Source of the DNA: CAG-390 sp964384555 | GTDB lineage: Bacteria; Bacillota; Clostridia; Oscillospirales; CAG-272 | DNA: 30,103 nucleotides | NCBI GenBank assembly: GCA_964384555.1 | Contig: CAYLLA010000018.1 | Location: 1 to 30,103, forward strand | Reading direction: 5' to 3' | Shown: positions 8,966 through 16,659 of the stretch, piece by piece | How positions within the stretch are numbered: the first letter of the stretch is position 1 | Layout: each line of letters opens with the position of its first letter | Made by a program: the position numbers and the translations under genes | The notes under the pieces: model-generated | The model's database searches: none | Told to the model about the DNA's origin: nothing | The model's input: only the letters and a program-made list of their open reading frames with translations

Positions 8966-9203
8966 GTTCTCTTTACTTTTCATTTTTCAGTATTCTCTTT
9001 CTCAAATTCCCCTCCGCGACTTTTCCGGTGAAGAGATAAGAGAGAAGAGAGAAAAGAAGTGGTGGCTTTTCTCCCGGTGGTCGAAAAGCGTTTTTTAAAT
9101 ATAATAATTGAGAAAAGCCGCGCCTGCGGCTTTTTTTCCTTTTCTCTTCACTTTTCTCTTTTCACTCTTCTCTTTTCTCTGATTTTCCCTCCGCGAATTT
9201 CTT
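8966..9203. repeat. Duplicated polypyrimidine block with purine-rich counterpart
   Basis: Two similar blocks, about 8950-9013 and 9127-9200, each start with GCGGCTTTT(T)n, continue as TTCTCTTTTC-type polypyrimidine and end in CCTCCGCGA. A purine-rich stretch (about 9031-9060, GAAGAGA/GAAAAG runs) between them is complementary to the second block and could form a long hairpin or triplex. There is no coding signal. Confidence 0.5.
9113..9137 (+). terminator. Second intrinsic terminator downstream of tRNA-Leu
   Basis: The stem AAAAGCCGC / GCGGCTTTT closes a GCCT loop and is followed by seven Ts (9131-9137). It looks like a duplicate of the terminator at 8934 and would catch read-through from the tRNA. 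Confidence 0.75.
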
Positions 9204-9246
9204 ACGCGAGCATCGCCACAGGCGATGCATATAATCCGCGCAAAGC

Positions 9247-9287
9247 CCCGCCCCTGTCGATCGTAAGATCGACAGGGGCGGGTTTTT
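9247..9287 (+). terminator. Strong 16-bp stem terminator between tRNA unit and lipoprotein gene
   Basis: A perfect 16-bp stem (9247-9262 with 9267-9282) with loop GTAA is followed by TTTTT in plus orientation. It also lies 12 bases beyond the stop of the minus-strand gene at 9299. In that direction only a weak GCTTTG follows, so it may work both ways but best in plus. A smaller hairpin (GCATCGCC-ACA-GGCGATGC) precedes it at about 9210-9228. Confidence 0.8.
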
Positions 9288-9298
9288 ATTTCGGATGA

Positions 9299-10264
9299 TC
9301 AAAGCTCCCAGCCTGCAAGCCAGTTACTGAATTCAAGATACAGCTCATCCATGGCGGCGGTGAACGCCTCGCCCTCGTTGAGCGTGTAGACAAAGTCATC
9401 GGTATCAAACTGATCCACGTGCTTATACTCGGCGGTATACTCGCCGTTCAGAAGTGCCGCAAGCGCACGCTCGGCCAGCGCCTTGGCTTTTTCAACATTG
9501 GCGCAAAGATCCTCAAATGCCTCGGCATCGACCCGTCTTATATCGCTGATTATATCGTCAAAATAGCCATCGACATAGCCGTAATTGAACTGCGCACCCT
9601 CCTCGGTAATGCTGTTTTTTGCATCCTCGGCATACAGAAAGTAACCCGGCTGCTCGTTACCGTCCAGATCCGTCCAGCTGCTAACATAATATGTAGGCCA
9701 TGCGCAGAGGAAGTTGACATAATCGTACATGGCATAGACCTGCGTTATAACATCGGTGGAGCTGAGCTTTTGCCACAGCGCAAGCTCTGCCGAGATCTCG
9801 TCATCGCGCAGTACATGATACTCGGCATCAACTATCTTAAAGTTAAACTCATAGCCATAGAGATCGGTAAAGGGCTTATCCGGATCGTCAGCCACCTCAA
9901 GCGTGCCGACTACCGCCACCGCCTGCTCAACATAGTCAAACTTTTGCCCCTTTTTGGGGTAGACCTCCATGGTGTTTGAAAGCTCGCTCGTGTTGGGCTT
10001 ACAAAACGGGCAGGACTGGTAGGGCATATTCATAAGAAATATAAAGGAGCCGTCGGCAGGTGAGCTGGTGGCAAGATAGCCGTTGATGGTGACGGTCTTG
10101 CCGTCAAGCTCTTTAAGATAGGAATATTCAAGCGCCGATTTAAAGCTGAGCTTTGTGGGGGTGGCATCGCTGTCGCAGGCCGCAAGCAGTGGCAGGAGCA
10201 GGAGAGCGGACACCGCAAGGCAGAGCGCGCGGCGGATGATAGCGGCTGTTTTTTTGTTTTTCAT
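9299..10264 (-). CDS. Lipoprotein with OB-fold (DUF3299-like) domain and CPFC motif
   Basis: This is a 321-residue lipoprotein with lipobox LAAC (Cys30). Residues about 50-150 read like the OB-fold family seen as DUF3299 beside LolCDE/MacB-type transporters: LDGKTVTINGYL, then PYQSCPFC (Cys85, Cys88), VYPKKGQ and AVVGTLEV. The rest (about 150-321) is acidic, helical and unassigned. The start has AGAGG nine bases upstream. It is the third gene of the ABC unit, 81 bases after the permease across an AT-rich gap. In gamma-proteobacterial zinc-regulated (zrg-type) clusters, an OB-fold protein accompanies a similar ATPase and permease. By analogy I infer an extracytoplasmic partner in metal handling. 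The family match is by eye only. Confidence 0.75.
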   Translation of the reverse strand: MKNKKTAAIIRRALCLAVSALLLLPLLAACDSDATPTKLSFKSALEYSYLKELDGKTVTINGYLATSSPADGSFIFLMNMPYQSCPFCKPNTSELSNTMEVYPKKGQKFDYVEQAVAVVGTLEVADDPDKPFTDLYGYEFNFKIVDAEYHVLRDDEISAELALWQKLSSTDVITQVYAMYDYVNFLCAWPTYYVSSWTDLDGNEQPGYFLYAEDAKNSITEEGAQFNYGYVDGYFDDIISDIRRVDAEAFEDLCANVEKAKALAERALAALLNGEYTAEYKHVDQFDTDDFVYTLNEGEAFTAAMDELYLEFSNWLAGWEL

Positions 10265-10345
10265 GGGGATCGACCTCTTTTAAACTAAGACCTTTTTTAT
10301 TGTATATATTTAATATATTTAAATAGGAAGAAAACCGGGCGGGCA

Positions 10346-11578
10346 TCAATCGCCCACGCCGTCGCGGCGGGACATTACCATGGTGCACACAACGGTGGGC
10401 AAAACGCTGATCAAAAATACCGCGACCAGAATAACTATCTCAAGCGGATATACCCGACCCGCGTTCAGCACAACGCCCATTGTGGCGACATAATCCTTCA
10501 TAAACACCATGCAAAGGCGGGAGACGCCAAACGCCAGCAGGACAGATACACCGCCGATAAGGCTGTTTTGTATGACATAAAGCAGATTTATCTTTTTCAT
10601 GCCGATGCCTATCAGCCGCATGAGGGCTATCTCCTTGGCGGAGTTGTACATGTTGAGCAGTGTGATTATCGAGATGACCATGATATTCATCACAAGGATG
10701 ATACCGCAAAGCACAAAAACGATGTATTTTGTGTTGTTTGTCTCATCCAGCACGCCGCGCACCGTTGCCATAGGCTCGATGGCAGTCAGCGTATACGTGC
10801 CCTCGCGGTTCGTTGTGACCTTGCCGTCATATTCGTTTACCAGCTGCATGGCGTAGCCGGGGTTTTTGGTCTTTACAAGTATCGCGCAGACGGTCCCCGC
10901 CTCGGCGTGCTCGTGCTCCTCTTCCCCCTCGGCATCGGCCTCGTGATCATGGTCGTGATCCTCGTCGTGATCCTCGTCCTCATGATCATGGACGGCCCAG
11001 ATCGTGCGGAGCTGGGTAAATACTACGTTATCGTAGACCGTGTGGCTCTCCTCCAGGATGCCCACGACAGTGAGAGCTTGGTGATGCTCGTCCCCCACCG
11101 AGTGGCTGGTGTGGATCTCATCCCCCACCGCTACACCTTGGAGCTTTGCAACAGATGAACCCAGCACCACCTCAAGCGTTGCGGAGTCATCAAACATTCG
11201 CCCCTCGGCAACCTCACGGCTGTCAAGAAACGCCGCCGATGTGCCGACTACCGAGTGGCCGTTATAGCTATCCGCCATTGCAAAGGGAATGACCGAATTT
11301 ACGCGGCTGTCCCGCTGAAGCTCCTCCACCACGGTATAGGGAATGGTGCCGAGCGGCGAATCGGTAAAGTACATGGTGTTCATGGCAAGCTGTGTCTTAC
11401 TGCCGGACGGGCCGATAATTGCGGAATAATAGCCCGCCGTGCCGGTGATACCGTCGCTTACCTGCTCGGCAGTGTTAAAGGCCAGCACGCCGACACCCGC
11501 CGAAATGACTATTGACAAAAGCACAAGTATTACCTGCACCTTTTTTATCATCATATTTTTAATTGCAAATTTAAACAT
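10346..11578 (-). CDS. MacB/FtsX-type ABC permease with His/Asp/Glu-rich loop
   Basis: This 410-residue permease has MacB/LolC topology: one N-terminal helix (about 15-35), a large extracytoplasmic MacB_PCD-like domain (about 40-285) and three C-terminal helices of the FtsX fold (about 285-310, 330-365, 380-405). Inside the outer domain, residues 197-226 are almost purely H, D and E (VHDHEDEDHDEDHDHDHE and onward), a classic metal-binding insertion, with further histidines around 156-166. GGAGG lies eight bases before the ATG. It pairs with the ATPase at 11594-12235, which ends 15 bases upstream. These transporters use mechanotransmission rather than solute import. With the OB-fold lipoprotein this suggests a metal-linked envelope function, which is an inference. 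Confidence 0.88.
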   Translation of the reverse strand: MFKFAIKNMMIKKVQVILVLLSIVISAGVGVLAFNTAEQVSDGITGTAGYYSAIIGPSGSKTQLAMNTMYFTDSPLGTIPYTVVEELQRDSRVNSVIPFAMADSYNGHSVVGTSAAFLDSREVAEGRMFDDSATLEVVLGSSVAKLQGVAVGDEIHTSHSVGDEHHQALTVVGILEESHTVYDNVVFTQLRTIWAVHDHEDEDHDEDHDHDHEADAEGEEEHEHAEAGTVCAILVKTKNPGYAMQLVNEYDGKVTTNREGTYTLTAIEPMATVRGVLDETNNTKYIVFVLCGIILVMNIMVISIITLLNMYNSAKEIALMRLIGIGMKKINLLYVIQNSLIGGVSVLLAFGVSRLCMVFMKDYVATMGVVLNAGRVYPLEIVILVAVFLISVLPTVVCTMVMSRRDGVGD

Positions 11579-11593
11579 TACACTCGCCTCCCC

Positions 11594-12235
11594 TCAAACA
11601 TCACGCACATTGCCGGTCATTTCGTTCATATCGATAACATGATCAAAATAACCCGCAAGTCGCTCGTCATGCGTAACGGCAATAAGCGTTTTGCCGCGTG
11701 AGATCTCGCACAGCTCGCGCATAACGGCCTCGCCTATGGCAAAATTCAGGTTGCCGGTCGGCTCGTCCGCCAAAATGATATCCGGAGTCTTTACCAGTGC
11801 ACGAACGATGGCCACGCGCTGTTTTTGTCCGCCTGAGAGCTGGCGCACCTTTTTTTGCCGCTGTTCGTAAATGCCCAGGCGTTGCATAAGCTCGCCCGCG
11901 CGGGAGGTATCCACCCCCTCAAGGCGGAGGATGTTGATGTTATCCAGCACCGTCATATCCGGGATGAGCTTAAAATCCTGAAAGATATAGCCGATGCGCT
12001 CAATGCGAAAGCGATCACGCTCGCTTTGCGGCAGGCGGCTCATCTCGCGGCCGTCAATGATTATATCCCCGGCCTCGGGGCTGAGTATCCCCGCTATCAT
12101 ATTAAGCAGTGTGGACTTTCCGCAACCGGATGCGCCCAGCAGCATATATGAGGCGCCATCCTCAAAAACCATATCATGATAGTCGATGGCGGTCTCGTTT
12201 TTGAATTTTTTTGTTACTCCTTTGATCTCTATCAT
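11594..12235 (-). CDS. LolD/MacB-type ABC transporter ATPase
   Basis: This 213-residue cytoplasmic ATPase has every core motif: Walker A GASGCGKS (34-41), Q-loop Gln86, signature LSGGQ (133-137), Walker B IILADEP (153-159) and H-loop His189. The LADEPTGNL phrase is typical of the LolD/MacB/FtsE group. I start at 12235 (MIEIKGV), with AAAGG upstream. A longer frame to 12355 adds residues that fall inside the terminator hairpin at 12294-12364 and is rejected. The gene drives the permease that follows. A promoter must lie between 12236 and 12293 if the terminator is efficient. Only a poor candidate is visible there (TTTACA and TATACT with a 20-base gap). Confidence 0.93.
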   Translation of the reverse strand: MIEIKGVTKKFKNETAIDYHDMVFEDGASYMLLGASGCGKSTLLNMIAGILSPEAGDIIIDGREMSRLPQSERDRFRIERIGYIFQDFKLIPDMTVLDNINILRLEGVDTSRAGELMQRLGIYEQRQKKVRQLSGGQKQRVAIVRALVKTPDIILADEPTGNLNFAIGEAVMRELCEISRGKTLIAVTHDERLAGYFDHVIDMNEMTGNVRDV

Positions 12236-12293
12236 AGCAAAAGCCTTTCTAAAATAAGTAAGATAGTATAAATAATTCCGCGATATTGAATGT

Positions 12294-12364
12294 AAAAAGC
12301 CCCGTTTGGGTACACTTTGGACGCAAAATGACAGTACGACAAAGCTACCCCGCAAAACGGAGCT
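12294..12364 (-). terminator. Terminator or attenuator between Cys-rich gene and ABC genes
   Basis: On the minus strand AGCTCCGTTT (12364-12355) pairs fully with AAACGGGGCT (12307-12298), one G-U included. GGGTA/TACCC and CTTTG/CAAAG extend the stem inside, and TTTTT follows (12298-12294). It starts 13 bases after the stop of the upstream gene and precedes the ATPase. The long interior could allow an alternative fold, hence possible attenuation. Confidence 0.75.
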
Positions 12365-12376
12365 GTATTATTATAT

Positions 12377-12730
12377 TCAGTTTAACAGTTTGACCTTTAG
12401 AGTTATCGGTGAGCGCGCGGGCAGGCAGGCAACGCTCTCGGCGGCGTGCACCGATATGCGGCAGACCTGCAACAGTGTATAAAGGCATACCGCCGCAAAG
12501 GCCGCGGCACGCATTATGTAGGAGGCGACCGAGATAAGCAGACAGATACGGCAGCCGCCGCAGGTGCAGGGATCTCCTCCCGTGGCACAATCGCAAACGC
12601 ATTCGTGATCGGCAAAGACGGAGACCTCCAAGGATGCCGCAAGCAAGGAAAGCAGGACCGCCGCGGCAACTATGACCATAAGCATACGGCGCGCGCGGGA
12701 TGATGATATTGATCTCGCCACAGATATCAT
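12377..12730 (-). CDS. Small Cys-rich membrane protein
   Basis: This 117-residue protein has an ideal AAAGGAGG seven bases before the ATG and a consensus promoter upstream (12834-12862). It has two hydrophobic helices (about 17-38 and 64-90). Between them lies a compact cluster with His42 and Cys44, 46, 48, 55, 57, 60 and 63 (DHECVCDCATGGDPCTCGGC), suited to bind a metal ion or form disulfides outside the membrane. Small clostridial proteins with an H-x-C...C-x-x-C segment between two helices are often found beside metal transporters. Here the neighbour is an ABC system with a His-rich loop. The exact function is unknown. Confidence 0.8.
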   Translation of the reverse strand: MISVARSISSSRARRMLMVIVAAAVLLSLLAASLEVSVFADHECVCDCATGGDPCTCGGCRICLLISVASYIMRAAAFAAVCLYTLLQVCRISVHAAESVACLPARSPITLKVKLLN

Positions 12731-12833
12731 TTGGCAGCCTCCTTTCGATTTTCGTCTCGATCGTATTGTACAGCCCTTTTGTGACAGGCAGGTGTTGATA
12801 AAATGAAAGATCCCCGCCGCGGCTGACGTATAT

Positions 12834-12862
12834 ATTATACATCATGGCGGCAGGGTTGTCAA
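12834..12862 (-). promoter_or_regulatory. Sigma-A promoter of the Cys-rich protein gene
   Basis: Minus-strand TTGACA (12862-12857) and TATAAT (12839-12834) have a 17-base spacer. The start point is expected near 12827, leaving a leader of about 97 nt. I looked for a Fur/Zur-type palindrome here and found none convincing. Confidence 0.88.
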
Positions 12863-12912
12863 GGGGGAGAGGTGGTCGGGCGCGGAGCGCCGGATCATAT
12901 ACGCGCCGTCCC

Positions 12913-14196
12913 TTATTCCATAGTAGGTGTAAATCGATAAATATTTCCGCCGTTCCAGCTCTTATTATTGCCGATGATATAAAACACGTCGCCAACGCGG
13001 ACGATGTTTTCCGGCTCGCCGGAGAAGGTTATCGGGTACTCGCCAACAAAGCCGCCGCTCTTATCATAGGCGATAACGCAGTTGGTCTTGTACCTTACAA
13101 AATACAGGTACTCACTATCGCAATCCATGCCCTGCGTAACATAGGGATGCCCCTTTGAGGTGTAGGCGCGGGAGAGCTTAAACTCTTTTGTGAGCTTTGC
13201 AAAGTTATCGCCGCCGCTGACGCCGACCCAGTAGCAGTCAAGCGACTCATCATAGCTGAGGCAATAGATATTGAGCGGGAGCTTGACCTTTTGCTTAAAC
13301 GCAAGCGTATCGGCATCAAAGACCGAGAGCATGTTGCGGTCGGGTGCGTTATGCACCACTACCAGCTCATTTGTGCTCTTTATATACGCAATATCGTTGC
13401 CGTGGCAGACCAAAATGTCCCGCGCGGTCTGCACCACACGCATGGTGGCGATATCTATCTTTACTATTGCGCTTTTTGACTCGTTGGTCTTGCCGCCGTC
13501 GTTGAGGATGACGTAAAGATAGTGTCCGTCACTTGTACCGCCCTGTATGTTCTTGCAGCTGCCTATGGGTTGGATGGTACCCACCAGCTCGCCCGAGAGC
13601 GTTGTGGTCTTATCCTTGGCAAAATATTGGCTGATGGTAGGCTCAACATTTTCGCTTTTTATATCCACGCCGCGCGGGATAATAAGGTCGCCCGCCTCAG
13701 TTATAAAGTTTTGGGCGATGTAGTCAAACGCCTCCGAAAGCTTGCGCTCGGTGGTGGCATTGATAACTATCTTTCCGCCGACATCGCGAATTATGTAAAA
13801 ATACCCGCCCTCGGCATCTATCTCGGCGCTGACCGCCGCAGATTCCTCGCGCTCGGTGTGACCCACCAGTATCTCATGCTCGGCCGCGCCGTCCGCTTTG
13901 ATATACCAGTCAATAGTCATATCCAGCCTGCACCCGGTGCGGTCGGTGATCAGATCGCGCAGATCTGACGCTGCGGTCTTTTCATAGCTGCCCGCCACAT
14001 CCGGGCGAACAATAACATAATCGGATACTCCGCCCGTCACCACACGGTGGTCGCCCTCTACATCCTCGGCGGCAGTGGTCTCGGCATTCGGTGCGGTGGT
14101 GGTCTCCTCCCCACCCGCAGCGGGCTTGCAGGAGGCGGTGATCGATGCTGTGGCAAGCAGTGCCAAAAGCGCAGAGAGCATTTTTGTCTTCTTCAT
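12913..14196 (-). CDS. Lipoprotein with glycosidase-type N-terminal domain and beta-propeller
   Basis: This 427-residue lipoprotein has signal and lipobox ITASC (Cys23), then a Thr/Glu-rich linker. A domain at about 45-190 reads like the alpha/beta domain found N-terminal to GH67/DUF4838-like glycosidases (YVIVRPD...AASDLRDLI...EILVGHTE...KIVINATTERKLSEAFDYI). The C-terminal half (about 200-427) forms repeated beta blades (DGHYLYVILNDG, NDIAYIKSTNELVVVHN, YCLSYDESLDCYWVGVSG). No catalytic residues are evident, so a surface binding or sensing role is plausible. I prefer the ATG at 14196 because the ATG at 14208 lies one base from AAAGGA. Its promoter (14270-14298) is divergent from that of the next gene. 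Confidence 0.8.
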   Translation of the reverse strand: MKKTKMLSALLALLATASITASCKPAAGGEETTTAPNAETTAAEDVEGDHRVVTGGVSDYVIVRPDVAGSYEKTAASDLRDLITDRTGCRLDMTIDWYIKADGAAEHEILVGHTEREESAAVSAEIDAEGGYFYIIRDVGGKIVINATTERKLSEAFDYIAQNFITEAGDLIIPRGVDIKSENVEPTISQYFAKDKTTTLSGELVGTIQPIGSCKNIQGGTSDGHYLYVILNDGGKTNESKSAIVKIDIATMRVVQTARDILVCHGNDIAYIKSTNELVVVHNAPDRNMLSVFDADTLAFKQKVKLPLNIYCLSYDESLDCYWVGVSGGDNFAKLTKEFKLSRAYTSKGHPYVTQGMDCDSEYLYFVRYKTNCVIAYDKSGGFVGEYPITFSGEPENIVRVGDVFYIIGNNKSWNGGNIYRFTPTME

Positions 14197-14222
14197 GGCA
14201 AATATCATATCCTTTCATACAG

Positions 14223-14258
14223 ATCGCGCCGATGTTAAAAACAGTATCGGTGCGCGAA
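14223..14258 (-). promoter_or_regulatory. Leader hairpin of the 12913-14196 gene
   Basis: TCGCGCCGAT pairs with ATCGGTGCGCGA across a 12-base loop, with one bulge. The stem lies between the -10 box and the ribosome site, so it is in the 5' UTR. It may affect stability or initiation. Confidence 0.4.
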
Positions 14259-14269
14259 TATTTTACTCT

Positions 14270-14298
14270 ATTGTACCGCATTTTTGCACAAAAATCAA
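14270..14298 (-). promoter_or_regulatory. Sigma-A promoter of the propeller lipoprotein gene, with TTTGTGCAAA in the spacer
   Basis: Minus-strand TTGATT (14298-14293) and TACAAT (14275-14270) are 17 bases apart. The spacer starts TTTGTGCAAAA and matches 14 of 17 positions with the spacer of the LRR-operon promoter at 29802-29830. This is unusual for two unrelated promoters and suggests a shared operator. Confidence 0.8.
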
Positions 14299-14319
14299 CC
14301 CCTGCAGCGCATTTTTGCA
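14277..14319. promoter_or_regulatory. Direct repeat CGCATTTTTGCA, two copies 31 bp apart
   Basis: CGCATTTTTGCA occurs at 14277-14288, inside the -10/-35 spacer, and at 14308-14319, upstream of the -35. The spacing is about three helical turns, on one face of the DNA. This suits a cooperative repressor acting on the minus-strand promoter; the plus promoter begins 31 bases further on. Confidence 0.45.
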
Positions 14320-14349
14320 GTAAAATGTCAATAATTATATGCGCAGTGT

Positions 14350-14378
14350 TTGACAAGCGGTACATTGTGTGGTATAAT
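14350..14378 (+). promoter_or_regulatory. Sigma-A promoter of the plus-strand gene set
   Basis: Consensus TTGACA (14350-14355) and TATAAT (14373-14378) with a 17-base spacer read toward the gene at 14445. No other clear plus promoter is seen before 21309, so this one may serve the whole plus run. Confidence 0.88.
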
Positions 14379-14444
14379 TATAATGTATATCTATGCAAAG
14401 ATCGGTCTGCATTCTCGGACAAATCATATGATCGGAGACATTAC

Positions 14445-15446
14445 ATGTCGCAAAACGAAGCATCGGGAGCCGTGGCAGGCGTGCTCCGCGCGGCCGCAAT
14501 TATTTTGGTCGCCCTTTTGATATACCTGCTTATATGCTCATCCACCGGTATTTTTTACAACAGATTTATGTCGTCCGCCAAAAAGATAGCCCGCATACCC
14601 GGGCTTTCGGAGGGTTTTATACCGCAGGGCATCTGCTACTGCGAGGCGCTTGATGCCTATCTTTGCTGCGGATACCTTGACGACGGCCCATCCCGCCTTT
14701 ATGTGATCCCCGCGGACGGCGGCGAGGTGCGCGGACTGCTTTTGCGCCGCGAGAACGGCGAGGATTATATAGGCCATGCGGGCGGGGTATCCTCCTCCGG
14801 CGAGCATATATGGATAAGCAATCAAAAAAAGGCCTTTCACCTGACCGCCGCGGCGGTGGCGGAGGCGGCAGACGGCTCGCATGTTGCCTTTGACGGCTAT
14901 TTCGGCGTTAGCGTTAACGCCTCCTTTACCTTTGCCGATGAAGAATATTTTTGGATAGGCGAATATCATCTTGGCGACAAATACAAAACGCGGGATGAAA
15001 ATCACCGCATCACGCCAGACGGCTCGGAGCACGGCGCGATGATATACGGCTACAAGCGGGACGACACAACGGTATACGGCGTGGATCCCGAAAGGCCGAG
15101 CATTGCCCTTTCGGTGCGCGATATCGTGCAGGGCTTTTGCGTGACGGATGACGGCAGATATCTGCTCTCAACCTCCGCCGCGATGGATAACTCCCACCTT
15201 TACATATACGATTGCCGAAATGTGACCCCCACCGACCACGTGACCTACGGCGGGCGGGAGATACCGCTTTATTACCTTGATTCCACGACCATGACAGACA
15301 GCATAACGCTTCCCCGCATGAGCGAGGACCTGGATTACCATGACGGGCGGGTGCTTGTGGCCTTTGAATCCGGCGCGGGCAAGTACGGCGGCTGGATGAT
15401 CCCATTTGCGATAAAGCATATAATGGGGTTTGAGATAGGAGAGTAA
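14445..15446 (+). CDS. Membrane-anchored beta-propeller-like protein
   Basis: This 333-residue protein starts at an ATG with GGAG seven bases upstream. A short N-terminus and one membrane helix (about 12-34) anchor a large extracytoplasmic domain. That domain has blade-like repeats: EGFIPQGICYCEALDAYLCC, the AGGVSSSGEHIWISN stretch, VQGFCVTDDGRYLLSTS and EDLDYHDGRVLVAFES. It resembles bacterial YncE- or SMP30-like propellers in style, but I cannot assign a family. It is transcribed divergently from the lipoprotein at 12913-14196, which also ends in a propeller, so the pair may work together at the surface. The weak, hairpin-bearing gap to the next gene leaves open whether it belongs to the downstream operon. 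Confidence 0.78.
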   Translation: MSQNEASGAVAGVLRAAAIILVALLIYLLICSSTGIFYNRFMSSAKKIARIPGLSEGFIPQGICYCEALDAYLCCGYLDDGPSRLYVIPADGGEVRGLLLRRENGEDYIGHAGGVSSSGEHIWISNQKKAFHLTAAAVAEAADGSHVAFDGYFGVSVNASFTFADEEYFWIGEYHLGDKYKTRDENHRITPDGSEHGAMIYGYKRDDTTVYGVDPERPSIALSVRDIVQGFCVTDDGRYLLSTSAAMDNSHLYIYDCRNVTPTDHVTYGGREIPLYYLDSTTMTDSITLPRMSEDLDYHDGRVLVAFESGAGKYGGWMIPFAIKHIMGFEIGE

Positions 15447-15452
15447 TGGCGC

Positions 15453-15508
15453 TCCGCACGCTGTGCGGAATTTCACGGCGCGAAGCGCCCACCGGTCTCC
15501 CTGCGGTG
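15453..15508. repeat. Cluster of three short hairpins
   Basis: TCCGCAC/GTGCGGA (15453-15469), GGCGC/GCGCC (15477-15489) and CACCG/CGGTG (15490-15508) lie end to end after the preceding stop. No U-run follows. They resemble the REP-like palindromes at 21410-21602. Confidence 0.45.
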
Positions 15509-15582
15509 AAAAACACAATTAAAACTGATAAGATCTCAGATCCAACAATAACAACACATATATCCCAAAGAAAGAGTAAAAA

Positions 15583-16656
15583 ATGAAGACACAAAAGATA
15601 ATTCCCGAGGAATTTCGGGAATATTATTTCAACACAGTATGCGAGCTTATGTCCCGCCCGAGCCCGTCCGGATACCACCGCGAGGTGGCGCCGCTGATAG
15701 AGCGCTTGGCGGGCGAGGTGGGCTGTCGCTTTGAGCGCACCGCAAAGGGCGGCTTTTTGCTGACCTACCCCGGGCGCTCCTCCGACTCTCCCATAGGCGC
15801 ATGCGCTCACTGCGACACCCTTGGCGCCATGGTGCGCTCGATAGATTCGGACGGCGGGCTTGCCCTCTCCTCGATAGGCGGTCCGATATGGGCCACCCTC
15901 GACGGCGAATATTGCACCGTTATCACCCGCGAGGGCAAAAAATACAGCGGCACGATACTCTCCCGCAGTCCCGCAGTGCATGTCTACCCGGATGCCGCCG
16001 CCCGCAAGCGCGACCCCGATAACATGTATGTGCGGCTTGACGAGGTGGTAGCCTCCGCCGCGGACGTTCGCGCACTCGGCATAGACACCGGAGACTACAT
16101 CTGCTTTGACCCCAAGACCACGGTAACGCCATCCGGCTTTTTGAAATCCCGCTTTATTGACGACAAGGCAAGTGTTGCCTGCCTGCTTACCGCCGCGCAT
16201 GTTATGCATGAGGTGGGGTTCGTTCCGGAGCATGATATAAAAATAGTATTCACCATGTACGAGGAGATAGGCCACGGCGGCGCGTGCATGCCCGCGGTCA
16301 GCGAGATGCTGGGCGTTGACATGGGCTGTGTGGGGCTTGATCTTGCCTGCACCGAGCATGATGTTTCTATCTGCGTTAAGGATTCGGGCGGTCCTTACGA
16401 CTACGACCTCACCTCCCGCCTGATCTCGCTGGCAAAGGGAGCTGAGCTTTCCTACGCCGCCGATATCTACCCCTTTTACGGCTCGGATATCGGAGCCATG
16501 TGGCGCGGAGGGGCGGATATCCCCGGCGCGCTGATAGGCCCGGGCGTGCATGCCTCACACGGCATGGAGCGCACCCACTTTGACGGCATTGCCAACACCA
16601 TAGCACTCATTTTACTTTACTTTGGCTTTGAAATACCCTGCACGGAGGCAGTTTAA
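15583..16656 (+). CDS. M42-family metallo-aminopeptidase
   Basis: This 357-residue enzyme is of the M42 (glutamyl aminopeptidase/FrvX-like) clan MH family. These are cytoplasmic dinuclear zinc or cobalt exopeptidases that form large assemblies. The metal and catalytic residues are readable: AHCDTLG (His76, Asp78), bridging Asp193 in RFIDDKA, catalytic Glu-Glu 227-228 in YEEIGHGG, Asp253 in GLDLA and His326 in ASHGMERTHFDG. The length is normal. A weak AAAGAG site precedes the ATG. The next gene starts three bases after the stop, so the two are co-transcribed. The substrate is a peptide N-terminus; residue preference cannot be read. Confidence 0.92.
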   Translation: MKTQKIIPEEFREYYFNTVCELMSRPSPSGYHREVAPLIERLAGEVGCRFERTAKGGFLLTYPGRSSDSPIGACAHCDTLGAMVRSIDSDGGLALSSIGGPIWATLDGEYCTVITREGKKYSGTILSRSPAVHVYPDAAARKRDPDNMYVRLDEVVASAADVRALGIDTGDYICFDPKTTVTPSGFLKSRFIDDKASVACLLTAAHVMHEVGFVPEHDIKIVFTMYEEIGHGGACMPAVSEMLGVDMGCVGLDLACTEHDVSICVKDSGGPYDYDLTSRLISLAKGAELSYAADIYPFYGSDIGAMWRGGADIPGALIGPGVHASHGMERTHFDGIANTIALILLYFGFEIPCTEAV

Positions 16657-16659
16657 CAA

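Noticed and set aside
12731..12833. Possible Fur/Zur operator in the leader of the Cys-rich gene.
   Set aside because: Only short partial dyads (CGATCG, TTTTCG) are visible; none fits a known Fur-family box.
12345..12995. A 216-residue minus frame overlapping the Cys-rich gene.
   Set aside because: The 12377-12730 frame has the ideal ribosome site, promoter and membrane segments; the longer frame has none.
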